From IMG/VR virus record IMGVR_UViG_3300032291_001492, positions 1 through 64,000 of that record: 64,000 nt of DNA; one strand, 5' to 3'. The position numbers and the translations under genes are program-made. The notes under the pieces are model-generated. The model ran no database searches. It was not told the DNA's origin and worked only from the letters and a program-made list of their open reading frames with translations. Below, piece by piece: positions 48,801 to 54,014 of this stretch; position 1 is the first letter of the stretch; every line of letters begins with the position of its first letter. This DNA comes from a virus.

Positions 48801-51800
48801 TTCACAAGCACTACATTATCAAATGTATTAAACGATGTTGCTTATGTTAGCACTCCTGGATATACTGGATTTGTCGCAGTTGGATTAGGACAACGTTTAA
48901 TTAGTGGAACAGCAGTAAATGTTGCATTAATATTCACTAGTACGGACGGTTATAACTGGAATCAAGTATCGTTTACTGACACTGTATTCTCATTAAATGC
49001 GATTGCATCAAACAGCGGTAGCATTGTTGCAGTTGGTAATAATGGTATTATCTATGTTAGTTTCAATACTGTTAACTGGTTTGCACAAACATCACCGGTA
49101 TCAGAAAACTTAAACAATATTATTTGGGATAGTTATAATAATCAATTTGTTGCAGTAGGTGATAACGGAACTATATTGACCGGTGATGCTAATGGCAACG
49201 CATGGACAGCACGAACATCTGGCACAACAGAAGATATACAAAGTGTTGTTTGGAATAATGATGATGGCATTTATATTGCTGTTGGATTGAACAATACAAT
49301 TTTACAAAGTGCTGATGCTATAACATGGATCTCAATTGCTACATTTGAAGTATTACCGTCAGTCTATGATATTCAAGGTGATGCGTTTACTGCAGGTTAT
49401 GGTCCGGAAGAAATGGTTCCTGGGGTAGTATCTGATACTATTACTATGACTGTTGCGACCCGTCCAGGAACTAACTGGGATGAAACTGTTTATCAACATG
49501 TTGGATATAATGTAGTATCTATTGAATTATCACCAATTAATGCATTACAAACAGAGTACAGTTTTGTAAATATAACCTCTACTCCTGCACAATTAAGTGT
49601 GTTTATCATTGACTATACAACAGAATTAAGCACAACAATTTATCAAGGTATTGATTATACAATAGATTGGATCAACAAAGTTGTGACTTTGACAAATCCA
49701 TTAAGTTTTGTTACAGAAGGTACATCAGATAGATTACGTATTGATGTATATGAAGTTGGTAATGGTGATCAGTTAGTAAAAGCAAATACAGAAACTGATC
49801 CTATTAGATTAAACACCACTACTGGATTTCAAGAAATATATGTAAATGCTAATTATAGTGCAGACATTTATCAAGGTTCAGGTATTATTAGACCTAATAC
49901 TAATCCACTAGAAGCAATTGCGATTGCAACGGATGAAACAACAGATGCAATTACTTGTGAAAGTGTTGAGAATTTTGTATTGAACGGCACAATTACTTTT
50001 AGCGGAGCAGTGTTTGGTGGAATAGTAGAAGACCAAGTTTATTATGTAAAATCTATTAGTTATATATCAAACAGAATTACTATTTCTGAAATATTTAATA
50101 CAGGTTCAGGCACTGCAGGAGCAACGTTCCCGTTGACTACTGCAACCGGGTTAATGACTGCAATTATTCAAGTTGGTACCGGTACAGTATGGACACCTCC
50201 TAGCGTGTTCCACAATGGTACTAAACTAGTATTGGGTCATACTGCAAATATAACTAGAACTAAATCAGGAACCAATACTATAACTACGAATACTACCGGT
50301 GACTTAGTTCCTAATCTATCTATTAAGTTTAGTTCAACTATGTTTGGTGGAGTAATCGTACCGTTACAAACATATTACATTAAAACAATTTATGATGGAA
50401 ATGAATTTACAATTTCAGAAACACCAGGTGGCGCAGAATTAGAATTGACCAACGCTACGGGTGGTGCAATTTTCATATCAGGTGATTATGCGATTGGTAT
50501 TGCAGATAATGGCATTTCTGCTGCGGTGTTGTTGGCAAATGAATATGATGCATTAACAGACTATATCACTTATACTTTCTTTGGACAAACATTACCTGTA
50601 CAATATGGTTACACACTTCCGGAAGTGCAACTATTTGAAGGTGATGGATCAACTGCATCATTTACATTAACTAATTATGTGGGTGATAGTAATGTTACAA
50701 GTGCAATTGTCGAAATTGATGGTATAAGACAAACTATTTCTGCCTATAATATAAGTGCAATCTCTAACACTATATTGTTCAACACACCTCCGGCAAACGG
50801 ATCAACTATAGCGGTTACTTCATATAATTTGACAGACCGTCAATATTTTAATACACAATACGGCATTACAGGTTCTTCTGGTGCAACTACAACTACTATT
50901 GTAGTTAGTGACACAACCCATAGCGTGGGCACGTTTGACCAAGATACTCCAACTATTGAAACATTTGACCAAGATACTCCTAGTGTAGTTTTATATGACC
51001 AAGAATTAGATTGGCTAACACTGGGTTCAGGCTCAACAAGCAGTTTATCAATTAATTTCCCAATTGTATTCCAAGCACCAACTCTAGGTGGGTTAATTGC
51101 TGGACAAATCTATTATGTAGTAGAAATATTAAATTCAACTGATTTTGTTGTATCTACTCAAGTAGACGGAACACCCACAACAGTTACTACTGATAGTGGT
51201 TCAATGAATGGTGTGGTTAATGGATTAACAGTTGCTAATATAATTAATATTAATAATGCTATTTCTAGTCCTTTGACAACTGTATTAGTTACTGGAACTA
51301 CAGGTGGTGCATCAGATTATGTAGTGTGTGGTTCTACAACTGGACTAATCGTAGATCAACCAATTATATTTAAAGCCGCAATAACTACTGCTGGCTCATT
51401 TGTTGTAGGTAAAACTTATAAAATTACTACACTAACAGGTACTTCACAAGTGCAGTGGAATACTACTGCTGGAACTTCAGGAGTAACATATGTAGTGGGT
51501 GATATATTCACAGCCGCAACAGTTGGTGCTGGTACTGGTCAGGCGTTATTAACTGATTTGGGTGGAATTAATACATTGGGTGAAGTATATTTTGTTCGTT
51601 CTGTTGCAAGTGGAACTGAATTTACAATTAAAGATCAGTATGGAACATTAGTTAATCTAACTACTGCTAGCGGTAGTTTAGTAGGATTTATGGGTGGTCT
51701 ATCTGCAATTAGTGTAACAACTGGCATAGATCATAATCTATCGGAAAATGAAATAGTTCGTATTGATGGCACATTAGGTTCAGTACAACTTAATAACAAT

Positions 51801-53195
51801 ACATACTATACTAAAATAATAACTGACACTGAATTCTTGTTATACGATCAGCCATATAATCCAGCATTGAATGCAGTTAATTACCCAGTTACATTCTCAT
51901 CAACTTATATATCAGGCGGTTACGTTTGGTTAGATGGATTATTTACTGTATCATGTACTAATACAATTCGTACATCTTCAAATGGAAATAGAATTACAGT
52001 AGATAGCACTGAGTCATTAATTCCTAATACTCCTGTATACTTTACATCAATAGGTGAAAGTCAAGGTACTAACATATTAGGAAATATCTTAGCAAAGACT
52101 GAATATTATGTTTTAGCGGTAAGACCTGAAGTAACTGCTGGTAATTTTATTGTAGGCAATGAATATGAGATTGTAGATTTAGGAAATACTAATTGGAATA
52201 CTTGTGCCGGAACAGTTAGCGTAACTTATGCAATCGGAGATACTTTTGTTGCAGCCGCAACTGATCCAGGAACTACTGGTATTGCAACTGGTCTACAAGA
52301 GTTTACTATTACTGAAAACAGATTCCCTGATGAAGCTGAAGTTGTATTAACTAATGCTACTGGTAGTGTTGATGTATCACAATTCCAGCAAGTTAATGTT
52401 GATAGATTGTGGGTAACAATAAATGGATACAGAATCCCTTCTTCATTATTGAGAATTAATGAATATAATAATTTAAGTATTTTATCAACTGTTACTACCG
52501 GTGATGAAGTTATCATTACAAGTATGATGCCAACAGCAACACCTAATGAAAATGTATATTTGTTAAATGTAACTACAACAAATCAACCTACAGTTTATAG
52601 AGCAAACACTCAAACTAGAACTTGGTTAACTCAACCATTGAGTTTCACGGATGAAGTTATTTACTTAAATGATGCTACTAGGGTTACTGATTCTATAGTA
52701 CAAGAAGTAATTGCGCCCGCACCAGTTGACGGTAAATATAATATTGGATTAGAAGCTAATAAAAATGTAATATGTCACGTGACCGTGTACAACAATACAA
52801 CTTCAACTTTAGTAGATCCTGCTAATTTTGCAATTATTATCGTTAATTTGGCTCCAATATTACAAATTTCAGATGAAGTAAACACTGGAGATTCGTTGAC
52901 AATAACTACACTTGAGGGAAGATTGTTGTTTGTTAATGGAGAACAGATTGCGTTTGCTGAATGTGACATTATAAATAATACAGTCAGTGGATTAACTAGA
53001 GGGGCAAATGGTACAGGGGAACAAACTTTTATTCCGTTATATTCTGAAGTATTTGGTATTATTCCTAATAACAGAATGACTAATGTAACCTACGGGGCTG
53101 TGTGGAATTCTTACATTTATAATTCCGTAGACGGGGATCCATTGCAAATTAGTCAGACTATAGGTGCAAATTTCTTAAAAGTGGATAGAAGTTAA
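33804..53195 (+). CDS. Giant 6463-residue virion protein at the gp7 position
   Basis: One uninterrupted frame of 19.4 kb, directly after gp6 where T4 has gp7 (1032 aa). The N-terminus (TRIRTLNFLPEIFKTQTNAQ, NFNEYYWLPDGP) looks like a large conserved baseplate/fibre protein of marine T4-like phages. Residues ~181-241 (YTFSVNQNTQFWIQ.., VFGVTNNGAENGVITFEVP) look like a small cupredoxin-type beta domain. Residues ~1050-2400 are non-repetitive. Residues ~2430-2635 and ~2800-3085 hold FG-GAP-like propeller blades (FGFSIATDYYGDTVVIGAPD; FGSVIKFNEFGSFIASAP). Residues ~4866-5190 hold BNR/Ycf48-like blades (GYNWNQVSF, IVAVGNNGIIYVSF, FVAVGDNGTIL). At least twelve copies of a ~75-residue YYV module lie at ~653-773, ~2655-2736, ~3870-4753 and ~5376-6196. 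No signal peptide, transmembrane segment or protease motif was seen. It is probably a host-contact or baseplate-periphery structure. It is listed as virion protein by context, not by a named family. Confidence 0.75.
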   Translation: MATRIRTLNFLPEIFKTQTNAQFLAATLDQLVAQPNTKKIQGYVGSRFGYGVNATDYYVTEPTKVRTDYQLDPGVVFLKENDTTANDFISYPGIVDGIKLEGGLTQDNNRLFNSQFYSWDSFTNLDKIINFNEYYWLPDGPDRVIISTDVVFNSSNYLVQSLSNEYLISSESQSATSNPTLTLLRGGSYTFSVNQNTQFWIQGEPGVTGYSPTQPNVQTRDVFGVTNNGAENGVITFEVPAQNALNEYNFPPGPAVGVVSSLPFSQINGARVTEIGGIDGVTALDGLTVMFYNTGIADEIGYIQKFYDQTLFDEDGGVPYNEATDYPGTSEFYNNYEGGFYSPVNSNFYTITLLGDQSNPIIQLTPAGIIPTNQTITPTFGSEWVNRNFYRSVDGAIALVPYNSAILDTLYYQDGTNPNKVGIIRLANSNVSNSLDVVTEILGKPQYTAPNGVVFTNGLKILFQGNVTPEIYNNTEFYVEGVGTAIELIPVADLVSPGAFAEGSYIPFDTTPYDVGNFDSSLYLLIDPDYITIARNAINRNAWSRSNRWFHIDVINATADYNNNPELASVATIYNKASRPIIEFYPNLSLFDSGVIGKQPIDFIDFRTTDAFTLVAGQPTYYPDVAGYTGYSATIAPVLAAVTSKTATQTVGLVNQVILSPDTAGIYVNDTIVFGLVTAGGFVPGTTYKIVTPGNTDFTAIGASSNAVGTVFVATGAGSGTGTAGDVDSEFGGLIAGVTYYITEIFGNRITISTEKQGTSVILSSVAGSMSTSIYPYSTTITVATDEVFGLFEVNQYIADSTGILPAVTFINAITEVGSNTILTVSWYNQEVITGTSVASIVSADTTLSNYALFDGARVVFAADTNLSVRNKIYISRFSSIDGTGTPVITLSEAFDGQVLPDEQTSVYRGYNYKGKDFYFNVENWQQAQQKITINQAPKFDIYDENGISFGDSTVYIGTSFTGCSLFQYGLGTGISDPVLGFPLRYSTVNNIGDVSFDVTLDSQTFNYVQGTNPITQKVNTGYVYNYTSRTSFVRQLGWQTAVSPSVQYQIFEFNWSIDNPITNFVCDIAPVSSSSTNWPTVQVYINNTYLPDTDFTVSTTDNTTTVTISQIDAVNTVVQVLILSDQVSSTAYYQIPINLSNNPFNEDVTTVNIGDIRGQYQSMFFNNPNTLGPVFGRNNFRDLGNLVPWGNRIIQNSASLVLPGTFLRKQNHNLFNSILYNSRQYITFKNLLIDTVNNTDYNRMLSPAEMLDDAMDQITSTKTDSQPFFWSDMLPSKAPYISNTYSFANTLDVSIYPLSRIYDFDKANYYGVLVYLIRDSITSQLISGVDYTVSTSAPSLTVTLDLLSNDQIVINEYNQTYGSYVPNTPTKLGLYPSTIPAVVVDTAYFEPTYFIVGHDGSYNKLFGSYDSTTGQLEDFRDQVLLEYETRIYNNLKLSNVIPIQTYEVIPGFFRDLQYSYDEFLEVYSESFLDWVGQNRVDYKRQFYNPVNEFSYNYRNSGNKINREAIQQGYFRGLYLYYYDTTTPNVTPWQMIGYADQPTWWTERYGPAPYTSDNLILWNDLAEGIDWNNGNPVVITEYIRPELLQVLPVDSNGDLVSPLTSIVGNYNNNIFKRDWKVGDVGPTEFSYRRSSTWPFDLMRLYALAKPANFFNLAVDVDNYKYSAEFDQYLVNNRSHLQLGDIPIYGLGTPATSYINWIVDFEKQVGIDATTDITTLLKNLDVRLVYRVAGFSDKNLLKFYVEKSSANTTNSSLLIPDESYSVLLYDNQPFDRIVYSGVVIQITENGYQVYGNSQTNAYFKILLPKNSGYSETIEVENLSVRIADQYTDKVGIIPYGTEFYSVQEVAQFLSSYGKYLENQGMKFDQIENGIPVNWAQMIAEFLYWSQIGWEIGSITTINPSASTLVIDKDSSVVQPLTVRQRNFVLNQNLFPIQSIDLNVVRQDTAFTAQPLNQGDAISYGQFNISNFEHGIVFDNVTLFNDIIYNLITGLRQYRVSVRGAITADWNGTVDAAGFILNQDNIQEWNREIKYTKGEIVLYKNRYWTSLTIVQPKVLFDERDWKETNYNEIQKGLLPNSQTRSFESTLYYNTDSANLENDADLLSFSLIGYRPRDYLALADLTDITQVNVYKNMIKEKGTLNAASAFKGANLPQGGINYDIYENWAIKSGEFGGVLNNNFIEFNLNQASLTGNPSIVGLTNGIFTDGVQQEVPLYSIFNYGRPITSPNILPTISASEPSSLFPTAGYVNYNDVKMSSYYYSGLATATNASGTIVPINEFYVRDYVWLANYLSDWRVYTPVSLGSIINAKNNLNGTVTITFSQAHNLTRFELFGITNFDVAINNYYLVAAVVDPVRVIINLSLSPSTLNIVGQGIGLRMQSQRVATAPEIVDLPLLNNEFTKSKVWVDENNDGSWAVYRKSLNYQYDAEIIRASSQTFGSAVAYTTPMGYLIGDADVGAVYRYTFNAEANTYTLDQAITNSTSFGSYISYADDLFVISEPTSGSPKVYVYQLITTTLVDNLNSYQTISAPGGVTDWGSTTAISGDQNWLYISDTGNARVYVYRKSTLTNLYESVGYISVAGLTSADNFGFSIATDYYGDTVVIGAPDQDYNVNTDNYGYVYVFARTVQNFIAPSTSQSYIPQTFALSWSPVTVTQTATATDSTNDRITITSSAGFSVNDPVVFSGDILSSGAISQNTVYYVYDKPTATTFRIASTRNAAAPIELTTASGPPNMTVTVQTTPLFVNINGTLLEDDSYAVIGSTLYVYSGLTPTLNAGDILSVSGSNFVLTQTLDNGQTPRVGVQFGQSVDTNTYANEILVGAPFELSADNYEGAVHRFTNGGEKYGFIIGTANCNITTPRTILINGYQVILPIGNATNASNFINAANIPNVSATSIDGKLVIQLVDIAIGFAGSKLSLTVLNSATPAEMGINIYTATQTIACPHLTGPTQFGSVIKFNEFGSFIASAPTGTRYSATTFDFTDDELDNDTVFDNNATQWIDTFTNAGAVYMFDYISAYNESLNNPGKFVYAQSTNAENIDYGSQPYYGQALDFNDNRVTVGTPNFRPGYDNGQVVAYTSTSTEQDWAVYRSSAPIVDINGIANIQLFSGSSNTTLDNLDYFDPLQGKLLGAIRENIDVISNSDPAAYNSPNSIQRGLVWGADKVGQLWFDTSNTRFVNYHQNDIVYNSAYWGRIFSGSDVAVYSWVVSNVSPLDYIGPGIPYDIDTYTVNGVINAEGTIVPLYYFWVRNTNIVFEKTGKTLADSTLEAYISQPQNTGISYFAPLQPNIFALYNSGDYLNGNDTVLHIGYATGTNDDPIHNQYELIRADYADDFLSGVPGSGAGYQTRSSTGITEPISLYNRMLDSMCGVDNAGAVVPNPFLPRAVQTGVLARPRQSFFYDRYDALKNYLQYANEVLAQFPITEIRNPSFLNTTGATNPSTVDNPDWTGSVLPFYDTTNYWSYINWWAPGYDNNTKSALQVPIYADLSTLTVTPGTIVTVATNGNGNSETYIYNVDGSWTRIGLTNGTIEFSSALWDYSTYRLGFGDNFFDTTPYDNYPSEETRYIIRSLNEEIYNNELLIFRNKSLILLFEYIQSETSENQNYLPWLNKTSFLDVSHTIRELRPIEVFQSDNELFLEGYMNEVKPYHVVIKEFLFKYTGTDVYEGDITDFDLPAQYNSSVQQFITPELVYSNPNGDNQYLPNDPIWQTAPYIQWFNNHGVSIVGENDYPISVLTSYIATNSNSCYVDNVTGFPVTGTILIGTELIGYSSVNLLTNQLLGLARGLQNTVIQQHIPGETIFIDLPAVLVLNAGRLYDNPPKITAITDTTIYPEPTVPAQFEAVMGLGTVIGINVINPGQGYAVLPKIEIDPAVVVEVNSTQVNISNNTIELTIPTLQTGDLIVYQPGTNSTVIGGLTSGQKYYVNLLEVSPAPIIALYASYIDADRDHNRVVLTSTGSGVQKLNLGAVASCITSSVPVRENSINLRFDRTSYTSQVTEWASGDFYGSFYAGTYSNSDQVSSSSIALQSTQPPIDTILASAQGATFEILDATNDQTLTWSSRTRETVQTYGPATLYPNAIRINPSTGGSPVAGELGSTVGFYIGMPVKFVGATVGNLVNETTYYVKSLVDLPNLVTSNPEATGFTISATVDEDGVPGSTFVLSTATVTAAGLPMFVGEVTNTAVLTINYSGIRNATVTTSGTNTITVLLTATGQNGTNGLYTGIPVYFTGNVFGGISENEIYYVTTVTGPQTFTMSTQTNPTTLTITETDSVTDAITCDSTLTLSLNEPIVFTGDVFGNIVEGTQYYIRELFSGNITFSISETINGPVFALASDTGSCTMISQKDTVTLQDDIGSMTMNVSLPVSPGQVNGQLFTLYPTSQQYINQTGVVTNLIERDINATLSTVNRLCLSTFTGGILNLYTNFEFDVASNIGGLTTSGGPYIVTAVGTTTVNVSSTSGSGNWLTVPLDTNPYTTDVLYSGMPIIFSGVSLGGVLLNTVYYVDTIDASPPVGSGRFTISETSDLSSGIFVVTNDNGDMVGTGDPFIQVADTLSNATGPVMLTQTVGTTPTFDVSYILGGYRVTIQNPGSVFAIDNTITILGTNLGGTTPENDLVLTVSSINTTGGIVSTICNGTPAGTTEQYYFKVVSENQVEVYENAALSVPVSGQNFPYVGITSTTATIATASNDRFTVTSSADFSINDPVVFTGTVFGGVTLGQTYYIKSKPTGTTVTITETVDGTVFNITTNATGSMTMAKSGDYALLPEPFFFSPSIVKYNNRVYQCIVSNNDPEFILGKWELLDPGNRKLNGLDRVIAYYRPTVNMPGVDLTQLVTGITYPNSTYLGNAFAPDDEFTVDVNLTDQPFYPTGIDLSTIIWNGISYLAGSNAETYSSINLSETGSSWVINKISNQPIGITDLLFAGGSYVLTSNNPATPILISDNGFTWISNGTFTPFDSTPYDITTFDISSVNVPSLLLNGVVYYNGIYIAVGNNIISSTDLYSWVERYAFTSTTLSNVLNDVAYVSTPGYTGFVAVGLGQRLISGTAVNVALIFTSTDGYNWNQVSFTDTVFSLNAIASNSGSIVAVGNNGIIYVSFNTVNWFAQTSPVSENLNNIIWDSYNNQFVAVGDNGTILTGDANGNAWTARTSGTTEDIQSVVWNNDDGIYIAVGLNNTILQSADAITWISIATFEVLPSVYDIQGDAFTAGYGPEEMVPGVVSDTITMTVATRPGTNWDETVYQHVGYNVVSIELSPINALQTEYSFVNITSTPAQLSVFIIDYTTELSTTIYQGIDYTIDWINKVVTLTNPLSFVTEGTSDRLRIDVYEVGNGDQLVKANTETDPIRLNTTTGFQEIYVNANYSADIYQGSGIIRPNTNPLEAIAIATDETTDAITCESVENFVLNGTITFSGAVFGGIVEDQVYYVKSISYISNRITISEIFNTGSGTAGATFPLTTATGLMTAIIQVGTGTVWTPPSVFHNGTKLVLGHTANITRTKSGTNTITTNTTGDLVPNLSIKFSSTMFGGVIVPLQTYYIKTIYDGNEFTISETPGGAELELTNATGGAIFISGDYAIGIADNGISAAVLLANEYDALTDYITYTFFGQTLPVQYGYTLPEVQLFEGDGSTASFTLTNYVGDSNVTSAIVEIDGIRQTISAYNISAISNTILFNTPPANGSTIAVTSYNLTDRQYFNTQYGITGSSGATTTTIVVSDTTHSVGTFDQDTPTIETFDQDTPSVVLYDQELDWLTLGSGSTSSLSINFPIVFQAPTLGGLIAGQIYYVVEILNSTDFVVSTQVDGTPTTVTTDSGSMNGVVNGLTVANIININNAISSPLTTVLVTGTTGGASDYVVCGSTTGLIVDQPIIFKAAITTAGSFVVGKTYKITTLTGTSQVQWNTTAGTSGVTYVVGDIFTAATVGAGTGQALLTDLGGINTLGEVYFVRSVASGTEFTIKDQYGTLVNLTTASGSLVGFMGGLSAISVTTGIDHNLSENEIVRIDGTLGSVQLNNNTYYTKIITDTEFLLYDQPYNPALNAVNYPVTFSSTYISGGYVWLDGLFTVSCTNTIRTSSNGNRITVDSTESLIPNTPVYFTSIGESQGTNILGNILAKTEYYVLAVRPEVTAGNFIVGNEYEIVDLGNTNWNTCAGTVSVTYAIGDTFVAAATDPGTTGIATGLQEFTITENRFPDEAEVVLTNATGSVDVSQFQQVNVDRLWVTINGYRIPSSLLRINEYNNLSILSTVTTGDEVIITSMMPTATPNENVYLLNVTTTNQPTVYRANTQTRTWLTQPLSFTDEVIYLNDATRVTDSIVQEVIAPAPVDGKYNIGLEANKNVICHVTVYNNTTSTLVDPANFAIIIVNLAPILQISDEVNTGDSLTITTLEGRLLFVNGEQIAFAECDIINNTVSGLTRGANGTGEQTFIPLYSEVFGIIPNNRMTNVTYGAVWNSYIYNSVDGDPLQISQTIGANFLKVDRS
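45410..48060 (+). repeat. First dense array of ~75-residue YYV modules
   Basis: Within the giant gene about six diverged copies occur here (around 45.42-45.66, 46.02-46.27, 46.37-46.56, 46.59-46.81, 47.12-47.41 and 47.82-48.05 kb). Pattern: an initial TIT strand, then N(D/E)PVVFTG, FGGh(x)2-4 Q/T-YYVK, FTISET, ending LTxATGSMT. They are repeats at protein level; DNA identity between copies is low, so the amplification is old. Confidence 0.75.
49930..52390 (+). repeat. Second dense array of YYV modules, with nested inserts
   Basis: Five further copies (around 49.93-50.16, 50.24-50.49, 51.00-51.22, 51.30-51.69 and 51.96-52.39 kb). The last two each contain an inserted ~45-residue segment of a second type: FVVGKTYKITTLTG..VGDIF.. 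at ~51.39-51.55 kb and FIVGNEYEIVDLGN..IGDTF.. at ~52.15-52.29 kb. The same inserted type occurs at ~35.84-35.97 kb in the isolated first copy. Confidence 0.7.
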
Positions 53196-53197
53196 AA

Positions 53198-53205
53198 GAT
53201 AAATA
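53198..53205 (+). promoter_or_regulatory. GATAAATA motif after the giant gene
   Basis: GATAAATA lies immediately after the stop of the giant gene, only 5 bases before the ATG at 53211. It more plausibly serves the 206-aa gene downstream than the 50-aa gene, unless the latter is read from a nearly leaderless transcript. Confidence 0.4.
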
Positions 53206-53210
53206 AATAT

Positions 53211-53363
53211 ATGAACGAAAACTTGGAAAATTCAAAGCAAGAGCAACCCGAAAAATCTGGGCCAAAACCCAATGAACACGGTGGGTTTTATTTTTCTTCT
53301 AGTGTTAAAATAACAGATCCTAATAGCAAAGAAATATTAGTCCACATGCGAGGCGATAACTAA
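53211..53363 (+). CDS. 50-residue hypothetical protein
   Basis: ATG at 53211 to TAA at 53361-53363. The residues are MNENLENSKQEQPEKSGPKP, then NEHGGFYFSSSVKITDPNSK and EILVHMRGDN. The first half is hydrophilic and disordered; the second has a beta-hairpin look (GGFYFSSSVKITDP..KEILVHMR). Its stop overlaps the ATG of the 206-aa gene (TAATG), which argues for real, coupled translation. No strong ribosome binding site is seen. It is too short for a family call and may be a small virion or assembly protein. Confidence 0.55.
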   Translation: MNENLENSKQEQPEKSGPKPNEHGGFYFSSSVKITDPNSKEILVHMRGDN

Positions 53364-53983
53364 TGTCAGTAATTACACTATCATATAAAATAGAAGGATT
53401 TTTAAAAATCTACGACCCTAATAACGGGGAAATATTTGTAGATAAGAAAAATGCCATCAACTATGAAAATATGTCAGAAGCAATCGCTGACACTCTAAGT
53501 AGTCGTGGATACGGTGAAATATACGAGATGGCATTTGGAAACGGCGGGGCAAGCGTTTCCGATACAGGTGTCATCACATATTTGCCACCTAATACCACAG
53601 GACAAAATGCAGCCTTGTACAACCAAACTTACGCTAAAATAGTTGATGATACTAGCGTTTTTAACTTAGACCCAACTAGAAACAAAATGACAGTTTCGCA
53701 TACTACGGGCAAAGTTTACACAGATATTTTGGTTCAGTGTTTATTAGATTACGGCGAGCCTGCAGGGCAGGCAGCTTTTGACAATAGTACGTCAACAGAT
53801 TCAGCATATATTTTTGATGAATTGGGTTTACTTGCAAATTACGGTACAGATAATGATGGAAACGTCATTACTAGATTATTAACTCATGTGATTTTTCACC
53901 CCGTACAAAAGAGTTTAAATAGACAGATTCAAATAGACTACACAGTTAGAATTCAAAGTCTGACTAATTTAGTGACAATATAA
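53363..53983 (+). CDS. Conserved virion protein of marine T4-like phages, function unknown
   Basis: 206 residues. The start SVITLSYKIEGFLKIYDPNN is followed by GEIFVDKKNAINYENMSEAI and RGYGEIYEMAFGNGGASVSD. The C-terminus (HVIFHPVQKSLNRQIQIDYT, VRIQ) is beta-rich. I recognise the layout as a family found next to fibre and baseplate genes in T4-like marine phages, without an experimental role that I know. It follows the giant gene and the 50-aa gene (start/stop overlap) and precedes the fibre-like gene, so it is probably a baseplate or fibre-attachment component. Confidence 0.6.
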   Translation: MSVITLSYKIEGFLKIYDPNNGEIFVDKKNAINYENMSEAIADTLSSRGYGEIYEMAFGNGGASVSDTGVITYLPPNTTGQNAALYNQTYAKIVDDTSVFNLDPTRNKMTVSHTTGKVYTDILVQCLLDYGEPAGQAAFDNSTSTDSAYIFDELGLLANYGTDNDGNVITRLLTHVIFHPVQKSLNRQIQIDYTVRIQSLTNLVTI

Positions 53984-53991
53984 GATAAATA
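53984..53991 (+). promoter_or_regulatory. Candidate late promoter (GATAAATA)
   Basis: GATAAATA, overlapping the end of the 206-aa gene, 23 bases before the ATG at 54015. A GGAG ribosome binding site follows at 54001-54004. The geometry is that expected of a T4-type late promoter. Confidence 0.55.
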
Positions 53992-54014
53992 ACAGATATC
54001 GGAGAAATTTTAAA

